From DAOSWM01 sp035380045 (GTDB taxonomy: Bacteria; Bacteroidota; Bacteroidia; Bacteroidales; Tenuifilaceae), in contig DAOSWM010000006.1 in the NCBI GenBank assembly GCA_035380045.1, positions 34,060 to 98,059 on the forward strand: DNA of 64,000 nt. The letters are read 5' to 3'. The notes beneath the pieces are model-generated. The model made no database searches. It saw nothing but the letters and a program-made list of their open reading frames with translations, and had not been told where the DNA came from. The position numbers were made by a program, and so were the translations under genes. Shown in pieces: positions 7,704 through 16,975 of the stretch (the stretch's first letter is position 1; the number at the start of each line of letters is the position of its first letter).

Positions 7704-9905
7704 ATGGAAAAAGAATTAAATACTGAGGAGCAAAGACAAATTGTAAACCGTTACAGGAGTTTACTTCGCGATAGCAGAAGTGTACTTTCTCCTAATGATT
7801 TACCGCTTGTTAGAAAAGCTTTTAACGATGTAGCAAAACTTTATCAGAATAAACGTAGGATTTCAGGCGATCCCTACATTTTTCACCTTGTTGATGTTGC
7901 AAGAATTTGCGTTAAGGAACTTGGACTAGGAACCAAAGCTATTGTGGGAGCACTGCTCCACGAAACGGTAACCGATAATTTCCTAAATCTAATTGATATT
8001 GAGAAACGTTATGGAGTAAGCATTGCCCAAACTGTTAGCGACTTAACCAAAATCTCATCGCTCGACCCAAAGGATCCTGACGTTCAGGCTGAAAACTTCA
8101 GGGAGCTCATCCTTTCCCTAGCAAACGATGCACGAGTTATTCTCATTAAACTCGCCGACAGACTGGAGAATATGCGCACCCTCAGCCAAACTCCCATCGA
8201 TTTCCAAATAAAAAAATCGTGGGAAACTTTCCACCTATACGCTCCCCTTGCCCACAGGCTCGGTTTGTACAAAATAAAATCGGAGATGGAAGATTTAGCT
8301 ATGAAGTACACAAACCACGACGACTATATAAGCATTGAACGTAAGCTAAAAAATACAACTCCGCGCCGTAACAGGTTCATCAAAGAGTTTGTAAAACCTA
8401 TTCAAGCTGAGCTTTGTAAGCGAGGTTTTGATTTCGAGGTCAAGGGTCGCCCCAAGTCGATTTATTCCATTTGGAAGAAGATGCAGAAACAGGGCGTTTC
8501 GTTCGAAGGAGTTTACGATGTGTTTGCTATAAGAATCATCCTGAATAGTCCTCCAGACAACGAGAAATCAGACTGCTGGCAGGTGTATTCCATTATTACC
8601 GACTGGTATACCCCAAACCCTGAGCGGCTTCGCGACTGGATATCGGTTCCAAAAAGCAACGGTTACGAATCGTTGCACACAACGGTTGTAGGGCCTGAAG
8701 GAAAGTTTGTTGAGGTTCAAATCCGAACCAAACGGATGGATGAGGTTGCCGAACGTGGCCTGGCTGCTCACTGGAAGTACAAGGGTATAAAGCAGGATCA
8801 AAGCCTCGACCACTGGCTTGCCCAAATCCGCGACATACTTGAATCGCCAGCTACAACAGCCGAGGAATTTGTTGACCAGTTTAAGCTAAACCTCTACCAG
8901 AAAGAACTTTTTGCGTTCACCCCCAACGGTGACCTCAGAAAGTTCCCCTTTGGCTCAACTGTACTCGATTTTGCATTCGATATCCACTCAAACCTGGGTT
9001 GCCAGTGTGTGGGAGCAAAAGTTAACGGGAAAAATGTGCCCATTAAGCACAAGCTCAGCAATGGTGATGTGGTTGAAATTATCACCTCAAAAAATCAGAA
9101 ACCACGTTCGGAGTGGCTTCAAATTGTCCAAACCAGCAAGGCAAAGTCGAAAATTAGGCAGAGTATCCGTGAGGATAAAAACAAGCAGCTTGCCATTGGC
9201 AAAGAAATGCTGTACCGAAGGCTTAAAAACTGGAAAGTACCCAACCCCGATGAAGCGGTTCATACTCTGAGGAAGCACCTGAAACTGAAAAATACTTCGG
9301 ACCTTTTTGAAGTTATTTCATCTGAAAAAATAAATATTTCTGACCTAAAATCAGTTCTCATTCAATCGGAGAAACCATCTGTTTTAAAAGATGTGGCATC
9401 ATCTGATGAGAAAGAAATTTCTAATGAAAAAGAGCAGATTCTTTCACCAGAATACCTTTTAATTGATGAAAAACTTGTTAACATTGAGTACAAGCTGGCA
9501 AAATGCTGCAAACCTATTTTTGGCGATAACATATTCGGGTTTGTAACTGTAAATGAAGGTATTAAAATTCATCGTGTTAACTGCCCAAATGCTGCACTAC
9601 TCCATCAAAAATACGGTTACAGAATAGTTAAGGCCAAATGGAAAGAATCCAGCACATCAAATTCATTCCAAACTACAATAAAAATAACAGGTTTCGATGA
9701 GCTGGGTATGGTTAATAAAATATCGGAACTCATAAGCAAAGACCTAAAGGTAAACATGCGTTCGTTCACCATGAACTCATCGAACGGAATGTTCGAAGGT
9801 CGGATTCAGGTATTCGTAACCGATACGAAGCACCTAGAGATGCTTCTGTACCGGATAACGAAAATAAAGGGTATTCAGAAAGCTGTTCGGGTTAACAGCG
9901 ATTAA
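7704..9905 (+). CDS. rel: RelA/SpoT-family (p)ppGpp enzyme with degenerate hydrolase site
   Basis: A 733-residue long Rel protein: HD hydrolase domain (about 25-200), ppGpp synthetase (about 240-370), TGS (about 390-460), helical region, zinc-finger domain with KLAKCCKP, and a C-terminal ACT domain. The synthetase keeps its signature, including PKSNGYESLHTTV and VQIRT, and has a basic RLRD at about residue 308-311, like the RxKD loop of bifunctional enzymes. The hydrolase site is altered: by alignment from memory with the Streptococcus enzyme, His61, His86, Asp91, Asp152 and Asn156 are kept, but the HD aspartate is Glu87 and the catalytic glutamate is Thr90. It is therefore likely a synthetase with weak or no hydrolase activity. 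Its stop overlaps that of the convergent porin gene. Confidence 0.93.
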   Translation: MEKELNTEEQRQIVNRYRSLLRDSRSVLSPNDLPLVRKAFNDVAKLYQNKRRISGDPYIFHLVDVARICVKELGLGTKAIVGALLHETVTDNFLNLIDIEKRYGVSIAQTVSDLTKISSLDPKDPDVQAENFRELILSLANDARVILIKLADRLENMRTLSQTPIDFQIKKSWETFHLYAPLAHRLGLYKIKSEMEDLAMKYTNHDDYISIERKLKNTTPRRNRFIKEFVKPIQAELCKRGFDFEVKGRPKSIYSIWKKMQKQGVSFEGVYDVFAIRIILNSPPDNEKSDCWQVYSIITDWYTPNPERLRDWISVPKSNGYESLHTTVVGPEGKFVEVQIRTKRMDEVAERGLAAHWKYKGIKQDQSLDHWLAQIRDILESPATTAEEFVDQFKLNLYQKELFAFTPNGDLRKFPFGSTVLDFAFDIHSNLGCQCVGAKVNGKNVPIKHKLSNGDVVEIITSKNQKPRSEWLQIVQTSKAKSKIRQSIREDKNKQLAIGKEMLYRRLKNWKVPNPDEAVHTLRKHLKLKNTSDLFEVISSEKINISDLKSVLIQSEKPSVLKDVASSDEKEISNEKEQILSPEYLLIDEKLVNIEYKLAKCCKPIFGDNIFGFVTVNEGIKIHRVNCPNAALLHQKYGYRIVKAKWKESSTSNSFQTTIKITGFDELGMVNKISELISKDLKVNMRSFTMNSSNGMFEGRIQVFVTDTKHLEMLLYRITKIKGIQKAVRVNSD

Positions 9906-11449
9906 AACTTATAGCCAACGGTAAGCAGCACTTTTCCTTGTTGCATGCTTCTTAGTACTGGTGAAATTGCTGGTTCGCCTTCAACATTAATAAGGTTGTA
10001 GAAGTAGTAGCTATCTTCTCCAACCATTCGCTGGTATGCAACATCCATAAAAAGACCTCCAAACCTGTAACCAGCACCGCCTGAAATAACAGAAATTCCA
10101 GCATTGGAGTTTACATGGGTAGAAACGAAAGGACTACCATATAATGCATATCCTGCCCTAAGGGCAAAATCGCCAATCCAGAATTCACCGCCAGCCCTTA
10201 AATTGAAAGTATTCTGAAAACTATCTTTAATATAAGAATTTTGCGTTGTGAAAAGCGTTCCATCGGCTCCCTCGTTCAAACGCATGGTGGAGTAATCAAG
10301 GTATTCAACATCAATACTAAGCAACCCCTTGTCTTCCAACGTAAAAGCAACAGAACCAATCACTCTGTATGGCGATTCAATTCCATAATCGTACCTGTTT
10401 CGAGGAGAAGTTATTGCCGAAGACCCCAAAAGCATTTCTGAATTAAGGTATGTTCTGTATGCCTCATTTAACGAGAAGTATGTAGGTGTATGCAAGGCAA
10501 CTCCCAAGCGAAGAAGAGGAATTGGACGATATATTGCTCCAACTTTAAAGTTGAAACCAGCACCAGTAATATCAAGCGTTTCCTTATACTGCAAACTGTT
10601 GAACCTATCGCCATTTTGAGTTGGTTCATTGGTGCTAAAGGCATTCTCGCTGTATAACGAAACCTGTTCGTACAGAATATTTTGAATACCGATGGATGCG
10701 CCTAAGTATAGCTTATTCGAGAAGTTCGATGCCAGCGAAATAACAAACTCTCCCATGGTACCCTTGGTTGAAAGGGTTTGCTGCTGATTTACTCCCTCAT
10801 CGCCGTTTAGGGCAGCCCAGTAGGAACTTGTTTGTCCCGGAACTGTATCAATTAAGTATGTATTCCAAGCCATAATAGCATCCCAAGGGATGTTTGTAGA
10901 GGTAAACGGATCGTATTCGTCAGTGTAGTATAAATCTGTGTAGTTGTAACCGTTTGCCCTTCCGGCAAAGTAGTCCATTATTGAGTTGCTTGTGTTAGCT
11001 CCACCTGCTATGGTTTCGCTGTTAAAGTCAACATGCTGATTGTAGCCTATTCCCAGATTAACCATTACTAACCCCTTCTCCTCAGGTTTCTGGTTTGAAA
11101 ACGAGGTGACAAATCCAATGTTTTCGAAACCAAATCGGGTTCTTGATCCATCAGAAGTTGAGCCATTAAAGGAGCTTTCAATTGAACGATTCTTGAAGCT
11201 TGGGGTAATTGTAAACTCCGATGAACGATAAACACCTAATCCGGCCGGGTTGTATCCAATTGCAGAGAAATCGGCGCCTAAAGCGCCAAAAGCTCCTCCC
11301 ATGCTCACAAAACGAGCAGTTCCCCCGGGAGTAATAAACGAATACCTCAGTGCATCAGCACTAGTCTGGGATAATAACTTGGAAGGCAATAGTATTACTG
11401 CTACTAGTGAAATCAGATATAAAATTTTTTTGGCTCTCATAGTTTTCAT
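9902..11449 (-). CDS. OmpP1/FadL-family outer-membrane transporter
   Basis: A 515-residue protein with an N-terminal signal peptide (basic MKTMRAKK, then a hydrophobic core, cleavage near LLSQ). The mature N-terminus, with SFITPGGTARFVSMGGAFGALGAD and AIGYNPAGLGVY, is the FadL hatch-like start found in Bacteroidota. The rest alternates polar and hydrophobic residues like a beta-barrel and ends in an aromatic residue (VGYKF), as expected for outer-membrane insertion. Members of the family pass hydrophobic molecules such as long-chain fatty acids or aromatics across the outer membrane; substrate here is unknown. An ATG at 11440 is an alternative start. The stop codon overlaps the rel stop, with no room for a terminator between them. 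Confidence 0.87.
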   Translation of the reverse strand: MKTMRAKKILYLISLVAVILLPSKLLSQTSADALRYSFITPGGTARFVSMGGAFGALGADFSAIGYNPAGLGVYRSSEFTITPSFKNRSIESSFNGSTSDGSRTRFGFENIGFVTSFSNQKPEEKGLVMVNLGIGYNQHVDFNSETIAGGANTSNSIMDYFAGRANGYNYTDLYYTDEYDPFTSTNIPWDAIMAWNTYLIDTVPGQTSSYWAALNGDEGVNQQQTLSTKGTMGEFVISLASNFSNKLYLGASIGIQNILYEQVSLYSENAFSTNEPTQNGDRFNSLQYKETLDITGAGFNFKVGAIYRPIPLLRLGVALHTPTYFSLNEAYRTYLNSEMLLGSSAITSPRNRYDYGIESPYRVIGSVAFTLEDKGLLSIDVEYLDYSTMRLNEGADGTLFTTQNSYIKDSFQNTFNLRAGGEFWIGDFALRAGYALYGSPFVSTHVNSNAGISVISGGAGYRFGGLFMDVAYQRMVGEDSYYFYNLINVEGEPAISPVLRSMQQGKVLLTVGYKF

Positions 11450-11484
11450 TGTATAATATTGCTTTTAAAATAGAATCAATGGAA

Positions 11485-11522
11485 TAAAAAAGAGGTAACT
11501 AGAAACCATTTCCAGTTACCTC
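11485..11522 (-). terminator. Intrinsic terminator after the aromatic-rich lipoprotein gene (minus strand)
   Basis: On the minus strand, GAGGTAACT (11522-11514) and AGTTACCTC (11500-11492) form a nine-base perfect stem with a 13-base loop, followed by six Ts. It lies 13 bases after the gene's stop and 36 bases upstream of the FadL-type gene start, so it should isolate the two. Confidence 0.85.
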
Positions 11523-11534
11523 ATGAATATACGA

Positions 11535-12917
11535 TTACCTTTTTCTTCCACTGCTTGATGACCCGGAGCTTGAACTCGATGTACCCGAGGAACTACCTCC
11601 ACTTGACACTCTTGAACCACCTGAACTTGAACCACTTGATATTCTGCTTCCAGAGCCACTTCCCGAATTAGTTCTACCTGATGACGTAGATGAGGGAGGA
11701 GATGTTCTTGCAGGTGGAGAGTATGTTCTTTCTGGTTGGGATGATCTTCCACCACGTTGTGGTGCTGCAATTTTTGGTTGTCTTGAGTTACCACCATCAC
11801 CTTTAACCGATTCCGAAGCAGGATATGATCCTCTTGTTGGCCTGTTGAACTCATTGCTATTTGCAGGTTTTGGCTTTGTGTAGCTAGGATTATACAATTG
11901 TCTTGTGGGCTCAACTCTTGTTATCTCCCGGTTGTTTGTTACAATTCTGGTTGGATTTATATTTAAACTTTCCCTTGAAGGACGATTAACCACATTGGGT
12001 TTTCGGGTATTTTCTTGTGATAAATTTGCTTTACTTGGGCGCGTACTAACTACAGGATCCTGGGCATTGTTTGAAAGAACAATTTGTTTTTCACCGAGCT
12101 GTCTTTGAGTGCTACTAATTCCAGCAGCCGAAGTGCCTCCAGGACGAGTACCTCCCGCTACAACAGCGCCTCCATCGTTTGGACGTAAACCATAATTCCC
12201 ATGTTGATAGGTAGAATTCTCATAATAGTTATTCCAATAGTAGCCATCCCAGTAGCCATTGTTATACCCCCATGCGTAACTATTCCAGCCCCAGTAACCA
12301 CCGTAGTAGTATGGGTTATATGGATATCCCCAATACCATGAGGCATACCCGTAACCCCAAGGTCGATAACCCCAGCCCCAATATGGCCAAGTGTAGCCAA
12401 AACCATTGTAGTTATGCCAGCCGAACATTGAAGAAATGTACCAGGGTTCAACCCAAATTTCCGAACCCATAACAATTATATTATACAACGCCGGATCGTA
12501 TGAACTTGCATACCAGTAATCATCGCTATACATTGCACCGATACTTGAGTAACCACTAGACCTTCCTCTTAATCTTCGCTCATACGATTCCTGATACGAA
12601 TCGGAAAGTACTCTTTCGTATGGATTCTCGCTGCTACTCGACTTATAAATGACAGTATCAACGCTACCTGTTGTATCACTTGCAAGTATTTCTCCATACT
12701 TTTTTTCAAGTTCAGCTAGGTCAACCTGCGATTTAGACGCCCGTTTTTCAGGAGAATTAGTAGAAGATTCTGAAGTAGTCTGCTCACTAGTTCCTGGCGT
12801 ATAGTACAGGTCATCAGTACTCTGACTGGGTCCACGGCTTAGCTGCATGCTGGAGGAGCAACCTCCAAAAACCAATGCCGCTAAAACTGCTGCGTAAATT
12901 TTAAAATTTGTTTTCAT
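11535..12917 (-). CDS. Lipoprotein with an aromatic- and glycine-rich centre and a Ser/Gly-rich tail
   Basis: A 460-residue protein with a lipoprotein signal: hydrophobic stretch then LVFGGC, lipidated cysteine at residue 20. Residues 20-120 are Ser/Thr/Glu-rich and charged. Residues about 125-235 are packed with Trp, Tyr, Gly and Asn, for example GWGYRPWGYGYASWYWGY. Residues about 240-400 are Pro/Arg/Asn-rich, and the last 60 are almost only Ser, Gly, Thr and Arg, ending GRKR. No enzyme motif is present. It may be a surface or periplasmic scaffold, adhesive or envelope-stabilising protein, but that is inference from composition alone. It stands alone, with a good intrinsic terminator just after its stop. 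Confidence 0.75.
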   Translation of the reverse strand: MKTNFKIYAAVLAALVFGGCSSSMQLSRGPSQSTDDLYYTPGTSEQTTSESSTNSPEKRASKSQVDLAELEKKYGEILASDTTGSVDTVIYKSSSSENPYERVLSDSYQESYERRLRGRSSGYSSIGAMYSDDYWYASSYDPALYNIIVMGSEIWVEPWYISSMFGWHNYNGFGYTWPYWGWGYRPWGYGYASWYWGYPYNPYYYGGYWGWNSYAWGYNNGYWDGYYWNNYYENSTYQHGNYGLRPNDGGAVVAGGTRPGGTSAAGISSTQRQLGEKQIVLSNNAQDPVVSTRPSKANLSQENTRKPNVVNRPSRESLNINPTRIVTNNREITRVEPTRQLYNPSYTKPKPANSNEFNRPTRGSYPASESVKGDGGNSRQPKIAAPQRGGRSSQPERTYSPPARTSPPSSTSSGRTNSGSGSGSRISSGSSSGGSRVSSGGSSSGTSSSSSGSSSSGRKR

Positions 12918-13016
12918 AACAGCCTCCTGTATTTTTAATTATTTATTTTTATTTCCTTACTTTGCAAGTGAAAATATTCACTTAAAATACAACAAAATTC
13001 ATACCAATCAACACCA

Positions 13017-14492
13017 ATGGCAAAGGAAATTACAAGCAGAAATGAAAACTATTCGCAGTGGTATAACGACATCGTTGTTAAGGCTGGTTTGGCCGACCAC
13101 TCTGCAGTACGCGGATGCATGGTTATAAAGCCTTATGGCTTTGCAATTTGGGAGAAAATCCAGCGTCAACTCGATAACATGTTTAAAGCAACCGGGCATC
13201 AAAACGCATATTTCCCTCTTTTCATTCCAAAATCCTTCTTTAGCAAAGAAGCTAGTCATGTGGAAGGTTTTGCCAAAGAGTGTGCCATTGTAACTCATTA
13301 CAGGTTAAAAAATGACTCCAATGGTAAAGGAGTTGTGGTTGACCCTGAGGCTCAGCTAGAAGAGGAACTTATTGTTCGACCAACTTCCGAAACCATAATT
13401 TGGAACACTTATCGTAGTTGGATTCAGTCGTACCGCGATTTGCCTATTCTGCTTAACCAATGGGCTAACGTTGTTCGCTGGGAAATGCGAACCCGGCTTT
13501 TCCTAAGAACTGCGGAATTCCTATGGCAGGAAGGACATACAGCCCATGCCACCAAACAGGAAGCAATTGAGGAAACCGAAAAGATGATTAACGTTTACGC
13601 CGATTTTGCTCAAAACTGGATGGGAATGCCCGTGATAATTGGAACGAAATCAGAGAATGAACGCTTTGCCGGTGCAATTGAAACATACTGTATTGAAGCC
13701 TTGATGCAGGATGGGAAGGCTTTACAAGCAGGGACATCGCATTTTCTGGGACAAAATTTCGCCAAAGCATTCGATGTAAAATTTGCCACGAAAGATGGAG
13801 GACTCGACCACGTTTGGGCAACCTCCTGGGGCGTATCAACCCGCTTAATGGGTGCACTGGTTATGGCTCATTCCGACGATAACGGTTTGGTGCTCCCACC
13901 AAAACTCGCACCTACCCAGGTTGTTTTCGTTCCGATATTTAAAAACGAGGAGGAGCTCGAACGCATAACCCAAACGGTTAATGGAATAAAAACATCTCTT
14001 GAAAACCTTGGAATTACAACCCATTTTGATAATCGTGATACCTTGAAACCAGGTTTCAAATTTGCCGAGTACGAAATGAAGGGTTACCCGGTTAGAATTG
14101 CAATTGGTCCAAAAGATTTGGAGAAGGGTACCGTTGAGGTTGCTCGTCGTGATAAGTTAACCAAAGAGTTTGTTTCGCAGGACAACGTTGTTAGCTACGT
14201 TAAAAACCTTCTCGACGATATTCAAAATAACATTTTCAATAGAGCCCTGCAGTTCCGCGAACAGAATACCCGTAAAGTTGAAACATACGAAGAATTTAAA
14301 AAGTTGCTCGACACTGAAGGAGGGTTTATTCTTGCACACTGGGATGGAACTCCAGAAACCGAAGAAAGGATAAAAGAAGAAACCAAAGCAACCATAAGGT
14401 GTATACCTTTGGATGGTGAATCAGAAGAAGGAAAATGTATTTTTACTGGAAAACCATCCAATAAACGAGTTATATTTGCAAGAGCGTACTAA
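13017..14492 (+). CDS. proS: Prolyl-tRNA synthetase, archaeal/eukaryotic-type
   Basis: A 491-residue class II aminoacyl-tRNA synthetase that charges tRNA-Pro. It lacks the editing insertion of the usual bacterial enzyme and has the C-terminal zinc-binding-like extension and final tyrosine (IFARAY) of the archaeal/eukaryotic form, which is common in Bacteroidota. Visible class II parts are the motif 2 region RWEMRTRLFLRTAEFLWQEGHT and the motif 3 region GVSTRLMGALVMAHSDD. The anticodon-binding domain begins near PTQVVFVPIF (about residue 300). The ATG at 13017 follows directly on an AT-rich leader. It is followed 14 bases later by an unknown gene on the same strand. Confidence 0.97.
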   Translation: MAKEITSRNENYSQWYNDIVVKAGLADHSAVRGCMVIKPYGFAIWEKIQRQLDNMFKATGHQNAYFPLFIPKSFFSKEASHVEGFAKECAIVTHYRLKNDSNGKGVVVDPEAQLEEELIVRPTSETIIWNTYRSWIQSYRDLPILLNQWANVVRWEMRTRLFLRTAEFLWQEGHTAHATKQEAIEETEKMINVYADFAQNWMGMPVIIGTKSENERFAGAIETYCIEALMQDGKALQAGTSHFLGQNFAKAFDVKFATKDGGLDHVWATSWGVSTRLMGALVMAHSDDNGLVLPPKLAPTQVVFVPIFKNEEELERITQTVNGIKTSLENLGITTHFDNRDTLKPGFKFAEYEMKGYPVRIAIGPKDLEKGTVEVARRDKLTKEFVSQDNVVSYVKNLLDDIQNNIFNRALQFREQNTRKVETYEEFKKLLDTEGGFILAHWDGTPETEERIKEETKATIRCIPLDGESEEGKCIFTGKPSNKRVIFARAY

Positions 14493-14506
14493 AAGCGCAA
14501 ATCAAA

Positions 14507-15208
14507 ATGGAAAAAAATCAAAAGAATCCCCAGAAAATGATAGTAGACACTTTGGTTGAAAAATCGGCTATGAAACAGAGGGTTTATGATAATACCTTCG
14601 AATCGTTCAACATTATCAAAGAGGTGCTTCACGAAATGTCGAATGAGCTTAATAGCAACCTTAAAACAAACGAGAAACGAATAAAACTAGAGTATCGAGA
14701 TAGGGGAAAATTCGAAGCTGAAATACGTGTAGCAGGCGATATCCTAATTTTCAGTATGCATACTAACGTTTTCGAATTCGATCGCGATCATAGTATTTGG
14801 AAATTACCCTACGTGCTTGAGAACCGGCTTAACTCGTACTGCGGTATGATAAACATCTATAACTTTCTTACCGATTCGTTCAAGTACAACCGTATAGATG
14901 ACCTTGGGTACCTAATTGGCCGATTATTCATTAACCGTGAAAAGCATTACTTCGTTGAGGGAAAACGACAGATGGGTTTCTTATACAACAACTTTGGACA
15001 AGCAACAATTAGCAAGGATGCCGTAAAAAAAGTGCTTGAAACAGCCATTTTATACTCCCTTGAGTTTGACCTTCTTGTACCACCCTACGATATGGTTAAA
15101 ATTGCTTCGGTAGCTCAAATGAACACGAAAATTGAGAGTTCGAAGTTACAAACTGGTAAACGACTCGGATTTAAGTTTAACTCCGACGATGTACTTGAGG
15201 AAAAATAG
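14507..15208 (+). CDS. Conserved protein of unknown function
   Basis: A 233-residue soluble protein that I do not recognise by name. It has no signal peptide, membrane helix or obvious catalytic motif. The N-terminal part (to about residue 60) is helical and charged. The middle contains a strand-rich stretch (KLEYRDRGKFEAEIRVAGD, then ILIFSMHTNVFEF) and a conserved-looking GYLIGRLFINREKHYFVEG. It follows proS by 14 bases and precedes an M49-like hydrolase by 35 bases, so it may be part of a proS transcript. Codon use looks like that of its neighbours, with nothing to suggest recent transfer. Confidence 0.65.
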   Translation: MEKNQKNPQKMIVDTLVEKSAMKQRVYDNTFESFNIIKEVLHEMSNELNSNLKTNEKRIKLEYRDRGKFEAEIRVAGDILIFSMHTNVFEFDRDHSIWKLPYVLENRLNSYCGMINIYNFLTDSFKYNRIDDLGYLIGRLFINREKHYFVEGKRQMGFLYNNFGQATISKDAVKKVLETAILYSLEFDLLVPPYDMVKIASVAQMNTKIESSKLQTGKRLGFKFNSDDVLEEK

Positions 15209-15243
15209 ATTTTAAACCCAATAATAAACTAAACACAACTACT

Positions 15244-16872
15244 ATGAAAACAAAATTATTGTTTACTTTGGTTACAGTAACCATGCTTGCATGGGCTTGC
15301 CAACCTAAACAGCAAGTAAATGATGAAATGCAAAAAAAAGTTGATGAATTTGTAGAAGTTGAACTAAAAGCTGACATAAGCCACCTGTCAGAAAACGAAA
15401 AGAAAATGCTCCCAATTCTTTTTGAAACAGCAAAGTTAATGGAAGATGTTTACTGGACTCAAGCATACGGCGATAAGGAAGAACTTCTACAATCCATTAG
15501 CGATGAGGCAACCCGTAAATTTATTGAACTCAACTACGGACCCTGGGAAAGGCTTAAGGGTAACAAACCATTTATTGAAGGAGTTGGTGAAAAACCTCTA
15601 GGCGCAGGATTCTACCCTAAGGATATGACCCGCGAAGAGTTCGAAAAATTCGAATCTGATACAAAAGCTAGCTTATACACCATTATTAAACGCAACGCAG
15701 ATGGTTCGCTCGAATCGGTTCCTTACAGCGTAGCCTATAAGGAACAACACGAAAAAGCTGCTGAACTCCTCCGCAAAGCTGCTGAACTTGCCGATGATGA
15801 AGGCCTGAAAAATTACCTAAACCTTAGGGCCGAAGCCCTTGTTTCCGACAACTACCAGCCTAGCGATTTGGCATGGATGGACATGAAGACCAATAATATT
15901 GATTTTGTGGTTGGCCCAATTGAAAACTACGAGGACGCGCTATTCAACTACAAAGCTGCACACGAGGCATTCATTCTAATAAAAGATAACGACTGGAGCC
16001 AGAAGCTTTCGCGATTTGCTGCCCTTCTTCCTGCCCTGCAGGAAAGTTTACCTGTTGAAAAAAATTACAAAATGGAGGTTCCCGGTAGCGATAGCGATTT
16101 GGGTGTTTACGAAGCTGTTTTCTACGCTGGCGACTGCAATGCGGGTAGCAAAACCATTGCCATAAATCTACCAAACGATCCTGAAGTTCACATCCAAAAA
16201 GGTAGCCGCAAGCTTCAGCTGAAAAACTCGATGCGTTACAAGTTCGATAAGATACTTGTTCCCATTAGTGACCTTCTCATTGATTCGGCTCAACGAAAAC
16301 ATATCACATTCGATGCTTTCTTCGAAAACACAATGTTTCATGAGGTTGCCCACGGCTTAGGAATTAAAAACACCATTAACGGGAAGGGTACTGTTCGCGA
16401 AGCAATGAAGGAAACCTACAGCTCAATAGAAGAAGGCAAAGCCGATATTCTTGGCCTTTACATGGTAGCCAAGCTGGCCGAAATGGGCGAACTACAGAAT
16501 AAGGATTTGATGGATAACTACGTAACATTTATGGCCGGAATTTTCCGTTCTGTTCGCTTTGGTGCTGCCTCAGCACATGGCAAAGCCAACATGATGAGAT
16601 TTTACTACTTCCAGGAAAAGGGAGCTTTCACTCGTAATCCAGAAACTGGAACTTACAAGGTTGATTTTGATAAAATGACTGAAGCTATGAATTCCCTAGC
16701 AAACCTAATACTAACTGTGCAAGGTGATGGTAACTACGAGAAATCGAAAGAATTGCTTGATAGCATGGGATTCATTAAAGAGGAACTTCAGGCTGACCTC
16801 AACAGAATTGGTGAAGCAAACATTCCGCGTGACATACGATTTAAACAGGGACCTGAAATGTTAGGTTTATAA
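15244..16872 (+). CDS. M49-like zinc metallohydrolase, putative lipoprotein
   Basis: A 542-residue exported protein; its signal ends in a cysteine at residue 19 (LAWAC) that is a plausible lipidation site. The zinc site is HEVAHG (MFHEVAHGLG) with a downstream EEGKAD that supplies the third ligand, an arrangement resembling the dipeptidyl peptidase III family (M49). Classical M49 enzymes have an HExxGH motif with one extra residue; this one has plain HExxH, as in the M49-like domains found in Bacteroidota and fused to plant Nudix proteins. Peptidase activity is likely but not certain, since some relatives are only annotated as zinc hydrolases. A strong terminator follows the stop. Confidence 0.8.
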   Translation: MKTKLLFTLVTVTMLAWACQPKQQVNDEMQKKVDEFVEVELKADISHLSENEKKMLPILFETAKLMEDVYWTQAYGDKEELLQSISDEATRKFIELNYGPWERLKGNKPFIEGVGEKPLGAGFYPKDMTREEFEKFESDTKASLYTIIKRNADGSLESVPYSVAYKEQHEKAAELLRKAAELADDEGLKNYLNLRAEALVSDNYQPSDLAWMDMKTNNIDFVVGPIENYEDALFNYKAAHEAFILIKDNDWSQKLSRFAALLPALQESLPVEKNYKMEVPGSDSDLGVYEAVFYAGDCNAGSKTIAINLPNDPEVHIQKGSRKLQLKNSMRYKFDKILVPISDLLIDSAQRKHITFDAFFENTMFHEVAHGLGIKNTINGKGTVREAMKETYSSIEEGKADILGLYMVAKLAEMGELQNKDLMDNYVTFMAGIFRSVRFGAASAHGKANMMRFYYFQEKGAFTRNPETGTYKVDFDKMTEAMNSLANLILTVQGDGNYEKSKELLDSMGFIKEELQADLNRIGEANIPRDIRFKQGPEMLGL

Positions 16873-16880
16873 TTGAAGAA

Positions 16881-16910
16881 AAAGGCTGGAATTGAACCAG
16901 CCTTTTTTTT
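16881..16910 (+). terminator. Intrinsic terminator after the M49-like gene
   Basis: A perfect nine-base stem (AAAGGCTGG at 16881-16889, CCAGCCTTT at 16897-16905) encloses a seven-base loop and continues into a run of eight Ts. It lies nine bases after the stop of the metallohydrolase gene and should end that transcript before the SiaB-like gene at 16976. Confidence 0.9.
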
Positions 16911-16975
16911 AAGTTTGTTTTCTATTCGTTTTTTTTTAAATTTAAAGCTGAAAATAATTACGAAAAAACAAGACG

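Noticed and set aside
11516..11914. A 132-residue open frame overlapping the end of the lipoprotein gene
   Set aside because: It is another frame of the Ser/Gly/Arg low-complexity tail. Its His/Gln/Val-rich composition is what repetitive codons give when shifted, and no start signal supports it.
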